Source: Manduca sexta
Taxonomy: Eukaryota > Arthropoda > Insecta > Lepidoptera > Sphingidae
Reading direction: 5' to 3'
NCBI RefSeq assembly: GCF_014839805.1
Contig: NC_051117.1
Coordinates: 8,184,001 to 8,248,000 of the forward strand
Length of the DNA stretch: 64,000 nucleotides
This document shows, in pieces, positions 24,136 to 36,065 of this stretch; positions within the stretch are counted from its first letter, which is position 1; every line of letters starts with the position of its first letter. Position numbers and translations under genes: made by a program. Below the pieces are notes generated by a model. The model did no database searches. It worked only from the letters and a program-made list of their open reading frames with translations, and was not told the DNA's origin.

Positions 24136-24269
24136 GTTACGAACCGACGAATTTTCGAAAATAATATAAATGAAATAATTTGTAAATACGCTTTGTTGTT
24201 ATGTTATTGTAGGATTTTGTGTTGTTTTTGTGTATTAAGTGTTGTGAGTGAAGGATAATTTTATAAGCG
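24093..24269 (+). other. Probable non-coding first exon (5' UTR)
   Basis: The exon would run from the initiator to AAGCG|GTGAGT with the intron starting at 24,270, a near-consensus donor. It contains a 10-codon upstream ORF (ATG at 24,132, stop at 24,162-24,164) and further short ATG frames, and T/G-rich leader sequence. No coding exon was found downstream to 64,000, so the first intron would exceed 39 kb or the promoter could serve a non-coding RNA. Confidence 0.45.
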
Positions 24270-25644
24270 GTGAGTGTTCTTTTTTCTGTTTTTATGTATA
24301 TTTTTACTGACCTTCGGAGTGATATATTATTGTTCCGCGAATGTTGATATGGCTGGTTTTAGTACCATTACACTACATGTATACTTTAAATTACTTAGCA
24401 AACATTGTAAAACTAGGTATTCTTACATTTTATCGCTTTAATAAGATTTTGGCAAAAACAACAAACAATATATTTCATGTGGTGTGATTTTTATATTATA
24501 CTCACAGGGTTTCATAAAGTAATAATGAAACTGGCCGTGTATTTTACAAAAGTGTTTTAATGTTCCGATTACCTACCTTACTAATACAAACTCCTAAAAT
24601 TATCGTTCGAAATTCAAATGTCCGTTGCGGTTCATGGGTACCATGCTATTCATCTGGCTGGCCATCTTTTTGGCTGCTTATAAAGGAACACTATGATGTG
24701 ATCTAACGTTTTAATAACATAATCCAAAGTTAGATTACCTTTCTTACACGAGTCTAGTGCATTCAAGCTTGCACTTTGAGGTCCGCGGCTTTACAAGTCC
24801 TGAAAGTCTTCGGTCCTGGGTTCCCATTGGTGAGCATGGACTCTACTGTTGAGAGGGGAATTCCTAGTAGAGAATATGATTCATTATTAAATGAAGAGTT
24901 AGTTCATGAAGAATACCTTATAATTCAACTTTAAGATCAAAACAACCTTTGCGTCATTTCCCGGGTCGTTAGATTGCTACTTTCGACAGTCGGACCCTAT
25001 CATTTAAGTTTATTTCACGCTAGTAAATAACTTAGAAACAGTTCCAAGGAAAAACTTGATCTAAGCTGCTATTTTAAAGGTTTTAAATCAGTAACTACCC
25101 GATTAGAGCGGAATTTATGCACGCAGAAATAGCGTTATTACATCGAATTTAAAATGCCTAAATCAGAAGACTGATATTTAGCAATGGGACAGCAAGATTA
25201 CATATTTTCTTGCCCGTTCTTCTCTGGTGAGAACTGCTTTCCGAACTGGCGGTAGAGTTAATATTGACGGAATCTAAATAATGCATAACAATTTAAAGGT
25301 TCAAATATATAAGCTCGGTAAAACGAAATATACATCTCTGCCTACCCCCTCATATAGCAGTAGTTTCTTACTTCACTAACTGTACAGCATTTTCCTTTGC
25401 CGTTACGCGCGTATAAGGCACCGGTCAGGAGAGACTTATGTCTAAATCGTGCCTAGATTGAAGTCTAACTAGTTTTTAAAGCTACTGATGGAAACTTAGC
25501 TTTAAAGGAAAAAAAACTTTAGTTAAACGGGAATGTGTGTACGTGGGGTAGACGGCGCAATTAGAGGAATTACATCAACGGTATTACGGTAGTATGGTGG
25601 TATAGGATGGAAGTTGGTAAACAGAAATCCTATTTCAGGATTTG
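24270..25644. other. Possible intron, nothing assigned
   Basis: Mixed AT-rich sequence. A word resembling a tRNA-like B box (GGTCCTGGGTTCCCATTGG, about 24,813) may be a decayed SINE. No exon was recognised. Confidence 0.4.
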
Positions 25645-25745
25645 AATAGCTACCGCCGTATCAGTGATACAGGGCCCCCGAGCATTGGGGCCCCTCTTGG
25701 CCCATACCTACAATAAACTAAGCGGGTGCCCATGGCAAGCACCGC
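25645..25745 (+). repeat. Fragment of the GCTACCGCCGTATCA repeat, copy 2
   Basis: TAGCTACCGCCGTATCA, GATACAGGGCCCCCGAG and GGGGCCCCTCTTGG repeat the order seen at 9,160-9,240. The element boundaries are not visible. Confidence 0.55.
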
Positions 25746-25897
25746 TACTGACTCAGTGTCGTAAATGAATAGAATCGAATCCTCACTCATTAAGTAACGA
25801 AGACTATAGGTAACATATTGGTATTTAAATCTAACAAATTAAATAGTAATCACACACAAATTTTAGCGTCTTTGGTAGGTACCAACTCTACTTTACT

Positions 25898-25941
25898 ACT
25901 CTGTATCAGTCCCTCGTAGGTACGAGGGACTGATACAGAGT
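25898..25941. repeat. Perfect 21-bp hairpin with a 2-base loop
   Basis: The arms 25,898-25,918 and 25,921-25,941 are exact reverse complements (tips ACTCTG...CAGAGT, centre CTCGTA-GG-TACGAG). Such a perfect palindrome in diverged DNA is unlikely by chance. It could be a recent templated insertion, the tip of a fold-back element or a small hairpin RNA. No similar sequence was seen elsewhere in the window. Confidence 0.85.
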
Positions 25942-26471
25942 CCGCAAGACCCGAAAAAAATTGCGATTTATAAAAAAATCGAACCTGTACCAAGTGGTAC
26001 GTAATTATCTACGCTGTAGACGTTCCTTGGGAGTTAGGATAAGTAGCACAATCTAGACCGCCTAGGTCTGGTCTAGCCTCCAAGCGACGTCGAAAGCGCC
26101 ATTGTTCCACTGAGCTTTAACACGACTTTCTATTTATCAAATGTTGAGTACGGCTGTAAATTCGTTTTCTCTGTGCACCCACGTTATGTAATGGCGTTAT
26201 AGTAATTGATTTCGTGTAGGAAGACTTGCTTACATGTTTTAGTTAATTGATTTGAATAGAAATTATTTTGTCCTATTAAAATATTTTGTGTAATCGTTCT
26301 TTGTTTTGTAATTTAAATAACTGAATTGTGAATACATAATTTTGCCTGATGGTACTTATAAATACCAAACAAAGGCAAGATTTGTTTGATATTATAAGAT
26401 TTTTTTTTGGAGATAGAAAATTAAATGACGAGATTTATAGCACAAACTTTTTAACATTGATAAAAAATACT
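25942..26471. other. No recognised feature
   Basis: AT-rich, apart from a short GC-richer stretch at 26,050-26,100. No frame or repeat boundary was recognised. Confidence 0.45.
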
Positions 26472-26585
26472 TGCCAATCCGCATTAGGTCAGTGTGGTGG
26501 ATTATAGCCTAATCCCTCTCAGTAGTAGAGGAGGCCCGTGCTCAACTGTGGGACAGTATACAATACAGGTTTAATATTATAATAC
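26472..26585 (+). mobile_element. SINE family A, 3' fragment
   Basis: ATCCGCATTAGGTCAGTGTG, AGTAGTAGAGGAGGCCCGTG, TGTGGGACAGTATACAATAC and TTTAATATTATAAT match the 3' part of the copy at 11,908-12,135. The head and body are missing. Confidence 0.7.
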
Positions 26586-26904
26586 CAGAAAGGCCATAGT
26601 GATTTCTATCTGGACAACACTCCAGTTACTTTCAGCTAAAATGTAATCCCTATTAGTGTCCGAATAAGATTCAAGATTTATCGACAATGTATTTAGAATC
26701 CAAAACCTTACGATACGTTACTACTGGACTGTTGATATTTCGAAACAACATATCCGATCGCCTACATGTTTACCTGGTCACACCCACACGCCACCAGCTG
26801 TTGACACTCGTGGGCAGTAGTTATGTAAAAAGTACATCCACCCTTTTAAGGATTGGAGGCATTGGTCAATGGAAATGAGGTATTAGATGATTGCTTTTTG
26901 TGTA

Positions 26905-27235
26905 TCGGAGCCGACAGTCAACACCGGGAGACTTGCATATGGGATAATGGAAAGCTCTGTATTAGCGACTGCAGGGCCTTGGAGTAAAGCTGAGAGGGGA
27001 GATCTGGGGAAGTAAGTGTGCGGGGAGGAGAAGGAATCTTCTTAGGTCGGGTGGAGGGGAGAAGGCCAGAAAATGTCCGCAAGCCCTCATAGACCTTAAT
27101 GTAAATAGGCAACTATGAGGTATAGACACTTAACAGCGTGCCTAGGGCCGCGACAAATGTTTCCTCGTGCATGGGTTTGCATTCGTTGTGGAGACCGAGC
27201 GCACAGGAATTGCCTCGGGTGATTTTCTGGGCTTT
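26905..27235. repeat. Unassigned dispersed repeat, copy 1 (with 36,395-36,660)
   Basis: Shared words with the copy at 36,395 include GACTGCAGGGCCTTGGAG, GTGCCTAGGGCCGCGACAAA, GTGTGGAGACCGAGCGCAC-like and TTGCCTCGGG, in the same order. The minus-strand frames over the two copies share only scattered residues, so it is probably non-coding LINE or LTR sequence of unknown type. Confidence 0.6.
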
Positions 27236-27696
27236 AGCTTATAAAGCTTTATTGAACCTGTGAGTATTTGAAAATGTTCTCTTATGTATATTGGTTAGCT
27301 TATTACGCATAAACCTAAAGAAAAGGGCAGAGTTAGATAATGTTAATAAGCAAGTTTCGATCCCGCACTTGCGCTGCTTCATAGCAAAGATCTCATGACC
27401 TTTATTCTGTAAAAATAATACAGACGAAGGCGTGCAATTCTCAAAAAAAAAACCCAGAGACAAAACCATAACATTTTACCTCTACATCATATGTTACGGT
27501 TCCCAATAAGTCATACAAGGTGTTTACGTTCACGGTGACCCTGCATAATACGGCCAAGGAAATACCTATATTACCGAGAACGGGTTACGTGACTTCAACC
27601 ATTGCAAGGATTTCATGACTCAAATTAACAAACAATTCCAGGATTACATGAGAGTTCTTCGTCATAGCTATTTGTGTTTTATGATGAAAACAATAA
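27236..27696. other. No recognised feature
   Basis: The 76-residue minus-strand frame at 27,239-27,469 has no domain or codon bias. Nothing else was seen. Confidence 0.4.
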
Positions 27697-27929
27697 CCCT
27701 CTTATTCATAAACGTTATTTTTCTAAGGACGGAGCATCGCTGTGATAACAAGTCTGTTTCTCAGTGCTGACGGCATGGCAGCCTTCGCAGTGCGTAGACA
27801 TAGAGCCGTTGTGATTGGCTAATATTGAGATACAACTTGAATCTAGTTGGCTGTCAAATAAACAAAGCTGAGAAACAGACTCGCAGCAATGCTCCGTCCT
27901 TAGATAAATAACGTTTATGAATAAGGGGG
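27697..27929. mobile_element. MITE with about 60-bp TIRs, flanked by TAA, copy 1
   Basis: It begins CCCTCTTATTCATAAACGTT and ends with the inverted AACGTTTATGAATAAGGGGG. The arms also contain GGACGGAGCATCGCTGTGAT and AATGCTCCGTCCTTAGATAA. The flanks TAA at 27,694-27,696 and 27,930-27,932 fit the 3-bp TWA duplication of PIF/Harbinger elements. The central GTTGTGATTGGCTAATATTG is shared with the copy at 48,214-48,487. It is non-coding. Confidence 0.8.
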
Positions 27930-28036
27930 TAAGACTACAATTCCAGTGAAATGAATAGAATGCTAAAATCGAAATAATATGGCTAATTAATGGCCCTAGG
28001 ATCCGACTTTGTTATTACTATGTTCCTGAGTAAAAA

Positions 28037-28193
28037 ATGCCTATCAGTGGCAAATTGTTAATATAACCAGATTCCTTCCGGCTTTCCTCTATGTAAAATC
28101 TAATTATCATCAGAACGATTTGCAAACCGCATTTATGCATATTAGTACCTATATGTTATGTCGGGTTTCCTTTCGGAAAATTTCACCTTTCGT
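28037..28193. mobile_element. Degenerate relative of the CAGTGGCG hAT MITE
   Basis: CAGTGGCAAAT at the left and TTTCGTCACTA at the right are decayed forms of the ends at 45,446-45,791. The inner GATTTGCAAACCGCATTTAT and GGGTTTCCTTTCGGAAAA are identical or nearly so. The target duplication is no longer clear. Confidence 0.6.
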
Positions 28194-28489
28194 CACTATT
28201 ACCCATGACATTTTGTTTTAATGTCAACTCTGTTAGTTCCACTAACTGAACAAAGGTTTTCAGCACTTATGAATTTAATATACTATATAGAATTATAAAT
28301 GTCGATTGAAAGAATAGAAAACTAAATGTATAAAATACCTTTTCTAATTGTGATTATAGAATATTTTATATTTGCCTGTTTTTGCAACAGTTTTCATTGA
28401 TGCTCCCCTCATATTTGACATAGCTTGATGTTATATAGCATATTGTTATATAGCCTTTGATAAATGAGCTATCTAATACTAAAACAATT

Positions 28490-28563
28490 TTTCAATTGAA
28501 ACTAATAGTTCCTGAAATAAGCGTGTTCAAACAAACTCGTCAGCTTTATATAATTGTATAACT
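28490..28563 (-). mobile_element. Fragment of the CGCGCTAATCTC element, reverse
   Basis: AGTTCCTGAAATAAGCGTGT and CTCGTCAGCTTTATATAATT are the reverse of the head seen at 56,405-56,485. It is only about 75 bp long. Confidence 0.55.
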
Positions 28564-28814
28564 AGATTATATCGTAGACAAATATATTAAAACAAGTGAA
28601 GAGAAAACTTAGTACCACTATTTAAGCAAATTGCGCGCGAGGAGTGTGGAATTCGCCACGATTAAAATTCATGTGGAAGAGTGTAGAACAATATTCTTTT
28701 TGTTTAATAATATTTGTTATGTAAATATTTTAAAACCGACAATCGAATTTTGACAACTTGACGATCGCTAGTTCATTAAAATAGGAATAATTAAGTGATT
28801 AAGTAAGTAAGTGA

Positions 28815-29020
28815 GTAAGCGGCAGTGGGCTGGACATAGTTTGCAGAATTGACGGCTGATGGTGCAAAAAAGTTCTTGAATGGAGACCACGTACTGGCGC
28901 AGCGTTGGATGTCCACCTGCAAGGACAGATGACTTAATAAAGGCCGCTTTCTACAGGTCCGTCTGGAATTCTTTAGATCTATTGTTAGCAGTGGACTTTA
29001 TATGGCTGATGATTGAAGTG
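28815..29020 (+). pseudogene. Decayed 3' end of a LINE reverse-transcriptase ORF
   Basis: Translation in shifting frames gives RWAGHSLQN, then METTYWRSVGCPPARTDDLI, KAAFYRSVWNSLDLLLAVDF and IWLMIE. This is the typical C-terminal tail of lepidopteran non-LTR retrotransposon ORF2 (RWAGH, a W-R-RSVGRPP-like segment, R-TDDLI). In-frame stops and a frameshift show it is dead. The matching CATCATCAGCC tail is seen reversed at 42,340, 46,206 and 61,155. Confidence 0.7.
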
Positions 29021-30409
29021 ATTGTTACATGTATTATCATCCCCTCCCCCTGGAACCTAGATTTGGAATACACTGTATCATAATCGCCATTAATTACTGG
29101 AAGACTTGTAACTGTTTCTTTGTTCAATACTTCTCAGTTTTTCAATACCATAATGTCTATAATAAGATTCGAACCTACGTCATGCCTATTTCTCAGAACT
29201 TAAGGTTGCAACCACAAGGGTGAGTCGACTATCACATCATCGAAATTGTCATAAAGGAATTTGAGTCAGCTGAAGTCATTTTATCCTCTTACGGCTTTTG
29301 AATGGAATATTTCTGACAAACATATTTTGTATTTATTGGTATTTTTATAGCTCTTTGTGGAGCCATAAATTTTAAAATAATATCGGTTTTATTGGATATG
29401 AAAGTGTGATACTTTTAATCTGATTATATGAAAGGCTGCAGGATTGTGTCCTGGAATTTTTTGGAGAAATGTCATCGCATATCGTAAAGGCAAAGACAAC
29501 AATGATGTGTTAATACAAAAAAAAAAAAAAACAAGTACGAGTCGGACTGGGCAATTCTCTGAACTACAAAAAAACAGGTTTTTTGTCAGATAATGTATGT
29601 TTTTTGGTCATTTTTAATTATATCTATATTTCATATTGTACTTATACTAGTTTTCTACTAAGGCCTATTCATATTTTTTTATATAATATTATAATATTCC
29701 AGTAAAAAAAAATTAAACATGCAAAATCTCATTCATATGGCGCGTCCGCACGTCCAACTTACGATTTTAATATTTTATAATAGAAAATATACAATACTTT
29801 AATTATTTCAAAGTAGTTGAATCGATACTTAAACTATGCGCCCGTGATTTACCATTTATAGTGGATTAATTAGTAAAAACCAATCGTATTTACAGAAGTT
29901 TTAAAAATGTCCAGACGTATTTCCATAATTTCTATGGCTCATGCTTTCGCCAAGTACCTGCAATAACTGTGAAGACATATCGGCCGAAATGTTTCGGCAT
30001 ATCTTTGGTGATAGATGCCGCCGTGCTTGAGTGAAGTAAGAATGTTCCTATGTAACGTAAATAGTGAATTATACACGATAATATCAACGACTCTGGCTTT
30101 TGTAAGGTATGTTTTCTAATTTTTATGATCGTATTTTATTTAATTTATATTAACACAATACTCTCTATAAAATACCACCGAGAATCGAAACAGTTTTAAA
30201 ATTCTTTAATGTATTTGTTATTTGTGAATTCTGATAAAATTAGACGGGAGATGCATTTTAGTGCTTAAATCTCATTTAGCTGGGTCTAATTATTCTGGAT
30301 TTCTCTGGCGAATTTACTTCAGATGAATTAGACAGGGGCCAGCTAAATTAGAATTTTAAACAGTATTAGGTTTTTTACTTTATAAAAATTGAAATATTAT
30401 CATTTCATA
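29021..30409. other. No recognised feature
   Basis: AT-rich with a poly-A run near 29,518-29,532. A B-box-like word reversed near 29,165 (GATTCGAACC) has no matching A box. Self-complementary TTCGGCCGAAA-like words lie near 29,978-30,000. No exon was recognised. Confidence 0.4.
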
Positions 30410-31260
30410 TTACATGAAACGGTTAGCAGAAAAACAAGATATAATTGGATTAAAACTATCGAAAATTTACGGAAAGAAAAGCAAGAGAAAGACTGACTTA
30501 AATATCTTAGGCATAAGACTGATAAAAAGCAACTCAGTATTTCAAAAATGTCACCAAGAAAACAGAGAATTCAAAGAAAAAGATAGAGATAAAATTCCAA
30601 GGCTTACTATTTAAGGAAAAAGGGAACAGAAGAAAACGGCTCAATTGCTAGCTTCTAATACTCCTCTTGAAAGTACATTTGGATCTGACGTTGAACGCTT
30701 CTAAGAAAATAAGGATAATATTTTATTGCCATCACATTTAATTATATCTGACGAGACATATATTCCTAAACTTGGATCACTTGTTAATTAAAAGAAGACA
30801 AAATTCATCTTGTCCGAATTTAGCGCAGCGTCTATTAACTGTTCGCAAGTTGAGCTGTTGCGGGAATTCTTACTTAGACGAAGCTATTTTATGTCCTCAT
30901 GATAATCATCCAGGTTTTTATATACTGCCCCCTCATAATATTAGTGTGTATGTGGTACCATTAGCTGAATCTACAAAGGAACTTAGCTTATTACGATAAC
31001 TAGATTGCCTGAATATTCTTTAAGAAAACGGTTATGATGCGTCTGTACCTCTAGAATCAAATAAAATCTGTGTTAAAATATTGACTGATATTGAAGTTTA
31101 GCCTGCTAATATCACGTTCACAGATAATACACTAAAAAAAAAATAGAAAATTAGAAAAAGATGCCAAGCCAAAAAAAAATTGGAAAAGAAAATGCTACGA
31201 CAGAGGACTTGGATTTGCCAAATTATAATAATGAAACATTTGAATTTTGATGAAAAATTT
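30410..31260 (+). pseudogene. Possible long-decayed coding sequence
   Basis: The plus strand has several consecutive open pieces interrupted by single stops or shifts. These are 30,414-30,614 (Lys-rich), then DVERF, LPSHLIISDETYIPKLGS, LDEAILCPHDNHPGFYILPP and VPLESNKICVKILTDIEV. The density of protein-like text in AT-rich DNA suggests a dead transposon protein or retrogene. No family was recognised and no terminal repeats were found. Confidence 0.3.
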
Positions 31261-31738
31261 AGAATATTGGCTTATGGCGAGACGTCTTTGATAATCATGC
31301 TTTGAACATTTTTAATTGGTTGAATATTATAATTAAATTGCAACAAAGTTGCTACCTTAATAATGATTATTTCAATAATATATTTTTATATTTCTACCAA
31401 AAAGTTATCTAATAGCCCTGAAGTGAAATCGTTCTTATGTGATTGTGATGATAACATTTAAGAGGACCTAATTTTCTTAAACATGTTTAGGAAATTAGCG
31501 TGAGTCAGTCTTAGAAATATAATATAGTACATCTAATATAATGCTCAGAAGAATACTTGCCTCATTATATTTTAATAAAAAAAATTAAGCTCAATTGATT
31601 ATGTTTATGATAAACTTATGATTATGATAAACTTATTGATTTATTTAGTTATTTTATAGAACATAGAGAAAGTGTCTGTTAAAGAAACTGATTACTATTT
31701 GCAGGTTTTCATTTGATGTTCATTTTAAACTTTAAACC
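31261..31738. other. No recognised feature
   Basis: AT-rich. Nothing was recognised. Confidence 0.45.
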
Positions 31739-31779
31739 AAGTTATTAATAATTATAATATTTATAATTATTGATAACTT
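31739..31779. repeat. 19-bp inverted repeat with a 3-base loop
   Basis: The arms 31,739-31,757 and 31,761-31,779 pair at 18 of 19 positions (AAGTTATTAATAATTATAA against its complement, loop TAT). It is all A/T except near the tips, so chance or replication slippage is possible. Confidence 0.6.
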
Positions 31780-32448
31780 ATTGTAATCTTTTGATTATAG
31801 AGGACAAAAGTATGACATTGTAATTTTTTTCAAGGCTTTACAAATTTAAATATGCTACCATTCTCATTCACCTGTCTTGATCTCATTTATCTGATAATTT
31901 AAATTTTCAATTAGCTATATTTCTTCGTCTAATTGATCAATTTAAGGGCCTTTACCGTTATTATATTTCTTTAAATTATGTTTTTAATATGAACTAAGCA
32001 AAACTTTCAAATATTTAAAAAAAAAATGAGCCAGGTTAATGATGCCAAAACCTTGTTTTTCGGAGAATTGCCCGACGCGCTCACCGATGATTCCGTACAA
32101 ACTACCTTTTTTGTTATGATGCATATTTACCATTTTCATTTTTTCCTTTAAAAGTGCTGTGAGACATAAGTTCTTGCCAAACATGATTGTTTGTCTTAAA
32201 AGACGGACAGACGAACAACAAAGTGATCGTTTTGAGATACGGAACCCTAATTAAAACTAATATATTTAAAAACATAATGATGGTTTCCTGCAAAAATGCA
32301 CGCGAATATTCTAAAAAAGTATTACCTAATTCAGCATGCACGAGTTTCCTTGTAGTTTCCTTGTATCAAGGCTTAAGCAAGCAAGAAGTGTGCGGATAAG
32401 CTAGTTTCTTTATTGTTCATTATAATACATAAGTCTATGGTTAACCAA
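31780..32448. other. AT-rich with a short repeat fragment
   Basis: At about 32,195-32,255, AAAGACGGACAGACGAACAA, AAAGTGATCG and ATACGGAACCCTAATT match a well-known lepidopteran retrotransposon end. The opposing short frames around it are artefacts. Confidence 0.45.
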
Positions 32449-32560
32449 GAAGTGTAACTACTGCACATAATAAGACTAAACATCTCATGTCCCAGGATGG
32501 CGAGAGTAGTGGAGTACCAAACACTATTTATGATGCCCATTGAGACCTAACGTATGAACC
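32449..32560 (+). mobile_element. LINE 3' UTR fragment
   Basis: GTAACTACTGCACATAATAA, AACATCTCATGTCCCAGGAT and GTGGAGTACCAAACACTATT match the tail at 10,540-10,865. The last third is absent. Confidence 0.6.
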
Positions 32561-32599
32561 ACCAACCAAGAAGTTATGAAGTGGAATAATATGGACTAC

Positions 32600-33260
32600 T
32601 AAGCGTTGCTCGCGGCTTCGCGTAAAATACTTTTACTGGGATAAACTAAGATGTTTTTATTACATAGATACGTTGTCCGAGCTCAATACTGGCAAGACGA
32701 AAGTAAGGTAATTGCCCGACATTCAGTCAACCTCCAACCACTGTTGCCGATAGTCGGCTTACTAACTATTGTATTTTTATAAATAAAATGCCTTCCTGAG
32801 TTTTTAGACGATGTACACATTATACTCCAACTGTGATTGAAAAAAACGTTTCATTTCATACGTTAGTAATAAGTATACACTATTTAACTTATTTTTTAAC
32901 TAATAAATGCATTTTATTCGACCGTCATGGCGACGGAGCGGTCGACGCTCGGGCTCATTCGGGCATACTCGGGCACACTCGGGCCGTATCGACGCGAGCC
33001 GCTAGGGCTGTGACTATAGTAAATACTGCGCTGTTTTTATGTGCAATTTTGTTAGTGTATGACGCGTCTATTTGTAAAACGTCATTGGGGATATAGATCT
33101 CAAATGTATTTTTCCGGGATAAAATGCTTATAATCGAGAGCATGATCTGTCCTTGTGCCAAAATACACCCAAATCCGTTCAGCGTTTGCTGCCTTTACTT
33201 CTAATCTCCAAGGGTCCGAAGATCTAAAAAAAACGATTATACTACTAGTAAGATAGACTC
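32600..33260 (-). mobile_element. 'GCGGCTTCG' tail split by foreign sequence
   Basis: GTTGCTCGCGGCTTCGCG at 32,607 and TTTTACTGGGATAAACT start the element. A second part, TTTTTCCGGGATAAAATGC with CAAATCCGTTCAGCGTTTGC, lies about 490 bp later (33,110-33,200). The segment between carries GC-rich repeats of CTCGGGC[AT] (32,949-32,985). The insertion boundary is not exact. Confidence 0.45.
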
Positions 33261-33274
33261 TATCGAAATAAAAT

Positions 33275-33420
33275 TAGTTTTGGGATGTTATTGCGGTTTT
33301 TATATTTTAATTTTCTTCGGACGTTTCGAAAACTGCTGCCTTCATGGTCACGGGGCAGAGTGAGGTGTTGTTCGTCCGAAAAGGCAAAGTTCTATCTACC
33401 TACATATTGTATAATTGTAA
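33275..33420 (+). repeat. GACGTTTCGAA...CATGGTCACGG repeat, copy 1
   Basis: TTATTGCGGTTTTTATATTT, GGACGTTTCGAAAACTGC, CTTCATGGTCACGGGG and ATCTACCTACATATTGTATA recur in the same order at 36,820 and 49,880 and reversed at 51,935. It is probably a Penelope- or LINE-type end; the family is unproven. Confidence 0.6.
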
Positions 33421-35876
33421 ACTTTATTTCTAACATTCGTGTAAACATAAACCATTTATTTCTCTACACACACATAAATAAAATAAAAAAGGGATAAAAA
33501 GAAAAAAACCCACACACAGTTAACAATGCCAGGCACAATAATAAAAATCATTATGTAGAATATAGTCAATGTACATTATCTTCAATATTAATGTAACGGG
33601 TATAACTATATTGTTTGGTAGACAGCCAAATCGTACTGCGCAGATAGATTTTACTTTCTACTACATACAATATAACTTAGGAACGTGTTTATTAAGTTTA
33701 TATGCAAAATAGTCATTGTAATTCCCGCTCACTCATGTTTTGCGTAATTTCATTCAACGTGACGAATTTACTTTATGACATGGTCTGTATTCTCGAGTTT
33801 TATAGGAACCACAAAGTAAACAATGATTATACACTTCAGTAGCAAAGGATACCATTTTCCGAAAGGGACACAACTATATTCTTATACATGAAGGCGTTCT
33901 GAAAATCGTTCTAATGATAATTAGATTTTAAATAACTTACGAAAGCCAGCAGGAATGGATTTGTATGGACCTTTCGCCATTGACGCTTTTCAAAAATGTT
34001 TGCCATTCTCGACTCTAATGTAGTCCCTTATTGCTTGGTGTATACTCGACCTATTTTGACAAGGGACCTACCGTGTAATATGTGTGTAATTTGTTTGAAA
34101 TCACCAAAATCTTAAATAACCGAGACGAACTCAACTCACAGACATATAACTCAAAAACATACCAAATCAACAAGGCGGATTTAAATATGTAATTTCTTTT
34201 AGAATTTAAGTATTTATACCTAGAAATAATCGTTTGATAAATCATGATTTTATATACAATATACTTAATATTAAATTAAAAAAATTGTCCCCGACAATCG
34301 TAAGACCAAAGGGCACTCTACTTCATTCCTGTATGCATTTGCAAACAATGCCCGGGTTATTTAATTGCACATTTTCAAAATGAGTATAAGTTCGAGTTTT
34401 CCATATCTCAAGTCCTTAAGCAAACAAAATAACACCTATTTCAATAATAAATCGTAATGTTATCAACCGGTTTGACCTTATGCGGTTTAGTTATAACATT
34501 CGTATTTGTAATAAAGGTCACGCAACGATCATCCGTGTTATTTAAAATATATGAAACATCGCTATTATGAATTGAAATATGTAATAACCTGTTTTTAAAA
34601 ATTGTTTAATAATGTATATTTAATCAGATGTTTGAAGATTTTCTTATAGGGGGAGCGTCTTTCTGATTCGACATGGATGCAATGTCTATTTCTGCTACCA
34701 AACAATACTGTGCAAACACTTATATGTTTAGATTTGAAGCAGAACCAGTCTAATTACTAAGGCGAATCTTTTGATGAGCACCTTACCGTCTGCGCGAGGT
34801 CTTACAAAACAATAACCCATATCTACCATACAATACGGTTGCAAATGCAAAAAACAAAGAATTAGTCCAAAGCAATAGCCTTTGTACATTCTATCACAAC
34901 TTGTTTAATCTCAGAACAAAACGTAAACAACGCCGGTAACACAATTTGCGAAAAATATCTCTGATACAAATTGTAGTAAGTCAATATTGAATTAAATTTG
35001 TTAGAATATCAGAGTTTGTAATCTAACCTAAAAAGGAGCTTTGACTTCCTTCCGGTCCCTACTCCTGTCTTGTCATGTTATACAAAACGAATGTCTACAA
35101 AATAAAACAATTATGTAAAATAAAACCTTTCATTTGTAGCCACTAGCCAGCACATGAATGTTGCAAATATAATAATAAAATTTGGAATAAAAAAATACAC
35201 TGAAACATATAAATCAATGTTCTGAGCTTATACGATAAGTACGGATAAAAAATCTGATTTGTTTTGTCTTCAAACACAAACAAATAAACAATTTAATTCA
35301 TGTTTAACACATTGTTTTCCTCACTCTTAAAGTAAAGAATCAAATGACTATTAATTAGTAATTCATTAAAAGTCCAGGCTACTGATAATTTTGAGTTACG
35401 TCTCTTATTACGGCAATATTTTCGTAAACAGTTCGCCCGATGACATCAGCTATCGAGGGCGCTAATATTAAACTTGGCGCCCGTCCACCAGCATGGATCA
35501 TAGTAATACGGGAATTGGGATAACGCGCATTTTTACGTCGGACTGTTGGCAAATTCGTGAAAAATGATTCGTAAATCTAGTATGTAAATAGAAGAATATT
35601 TGAATAGCGTGTTGGATAAATTAGTGTATGCCTATTTATAAATCTCTTTTTTTTTTGTCACCGATTGGTAATTTTGCTGTTTCTCATAAACACACACATA
35701 ATACATTTTATGTGTTATATAAAATAAGTTAACTTTGACAGTCAAAATTCAGCAACATTTACAATTTCTATTTTGAAAATGAACTATTGAAGATTTCTAT
35801 TTCTTTATATTTCTGACCAAAAATTTGATTAAGCGATAAAGCACCTTTATCGGGAGAAATCAGAATTGGAACTGTT
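33421..35876. other. About 2.4 kb without recognised features
   Basis: AT-rich throughout. I saw no exon with coding bias, no RNA gene and no repeat matching other parts of the window. A GC-richer patch at 35,435-35,540 has GAGGGCGCTAAT and TTGGCGCCCGTCC but no frame. Confidence 0.4.
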
Positions 35877-36065
35877 ATTATATACTGTCCCACTGCTGGG
35901 CACAGTCCTCCTTTACTAATGAGAGGGATTAAACCTTAGTCCACCACGATGGCCCAGTGCAGATTGGTAGACTTACACACCGTCAAAATTCCATAGAGAA
36001 CTTAGGTATGCAGGTTCCATCACAATGTTTTCCTTCACCGTTAAAATTGGAACCTTAATTTGAAT
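35877..36065 (-). mobile_element. SINE family A, reverse copy lacking its head
   Basis: ATACTGTCCCACTGCTGGGC, GAGAGGGATTAAACCTTAGT, AGATTGGTAGACTTACACAC and TTTTCCTTCACCGTTAAAAT are the reverse of the 11,908 copy. The tRNA-like head is missing. Confidence 0.7.

Noticed and set aside
29160..29230. Reverse B-box-like word GATTCGAACC suggesting a tRNA
   Set aside because: No matching A box or cloverleaf could be drawn around it.
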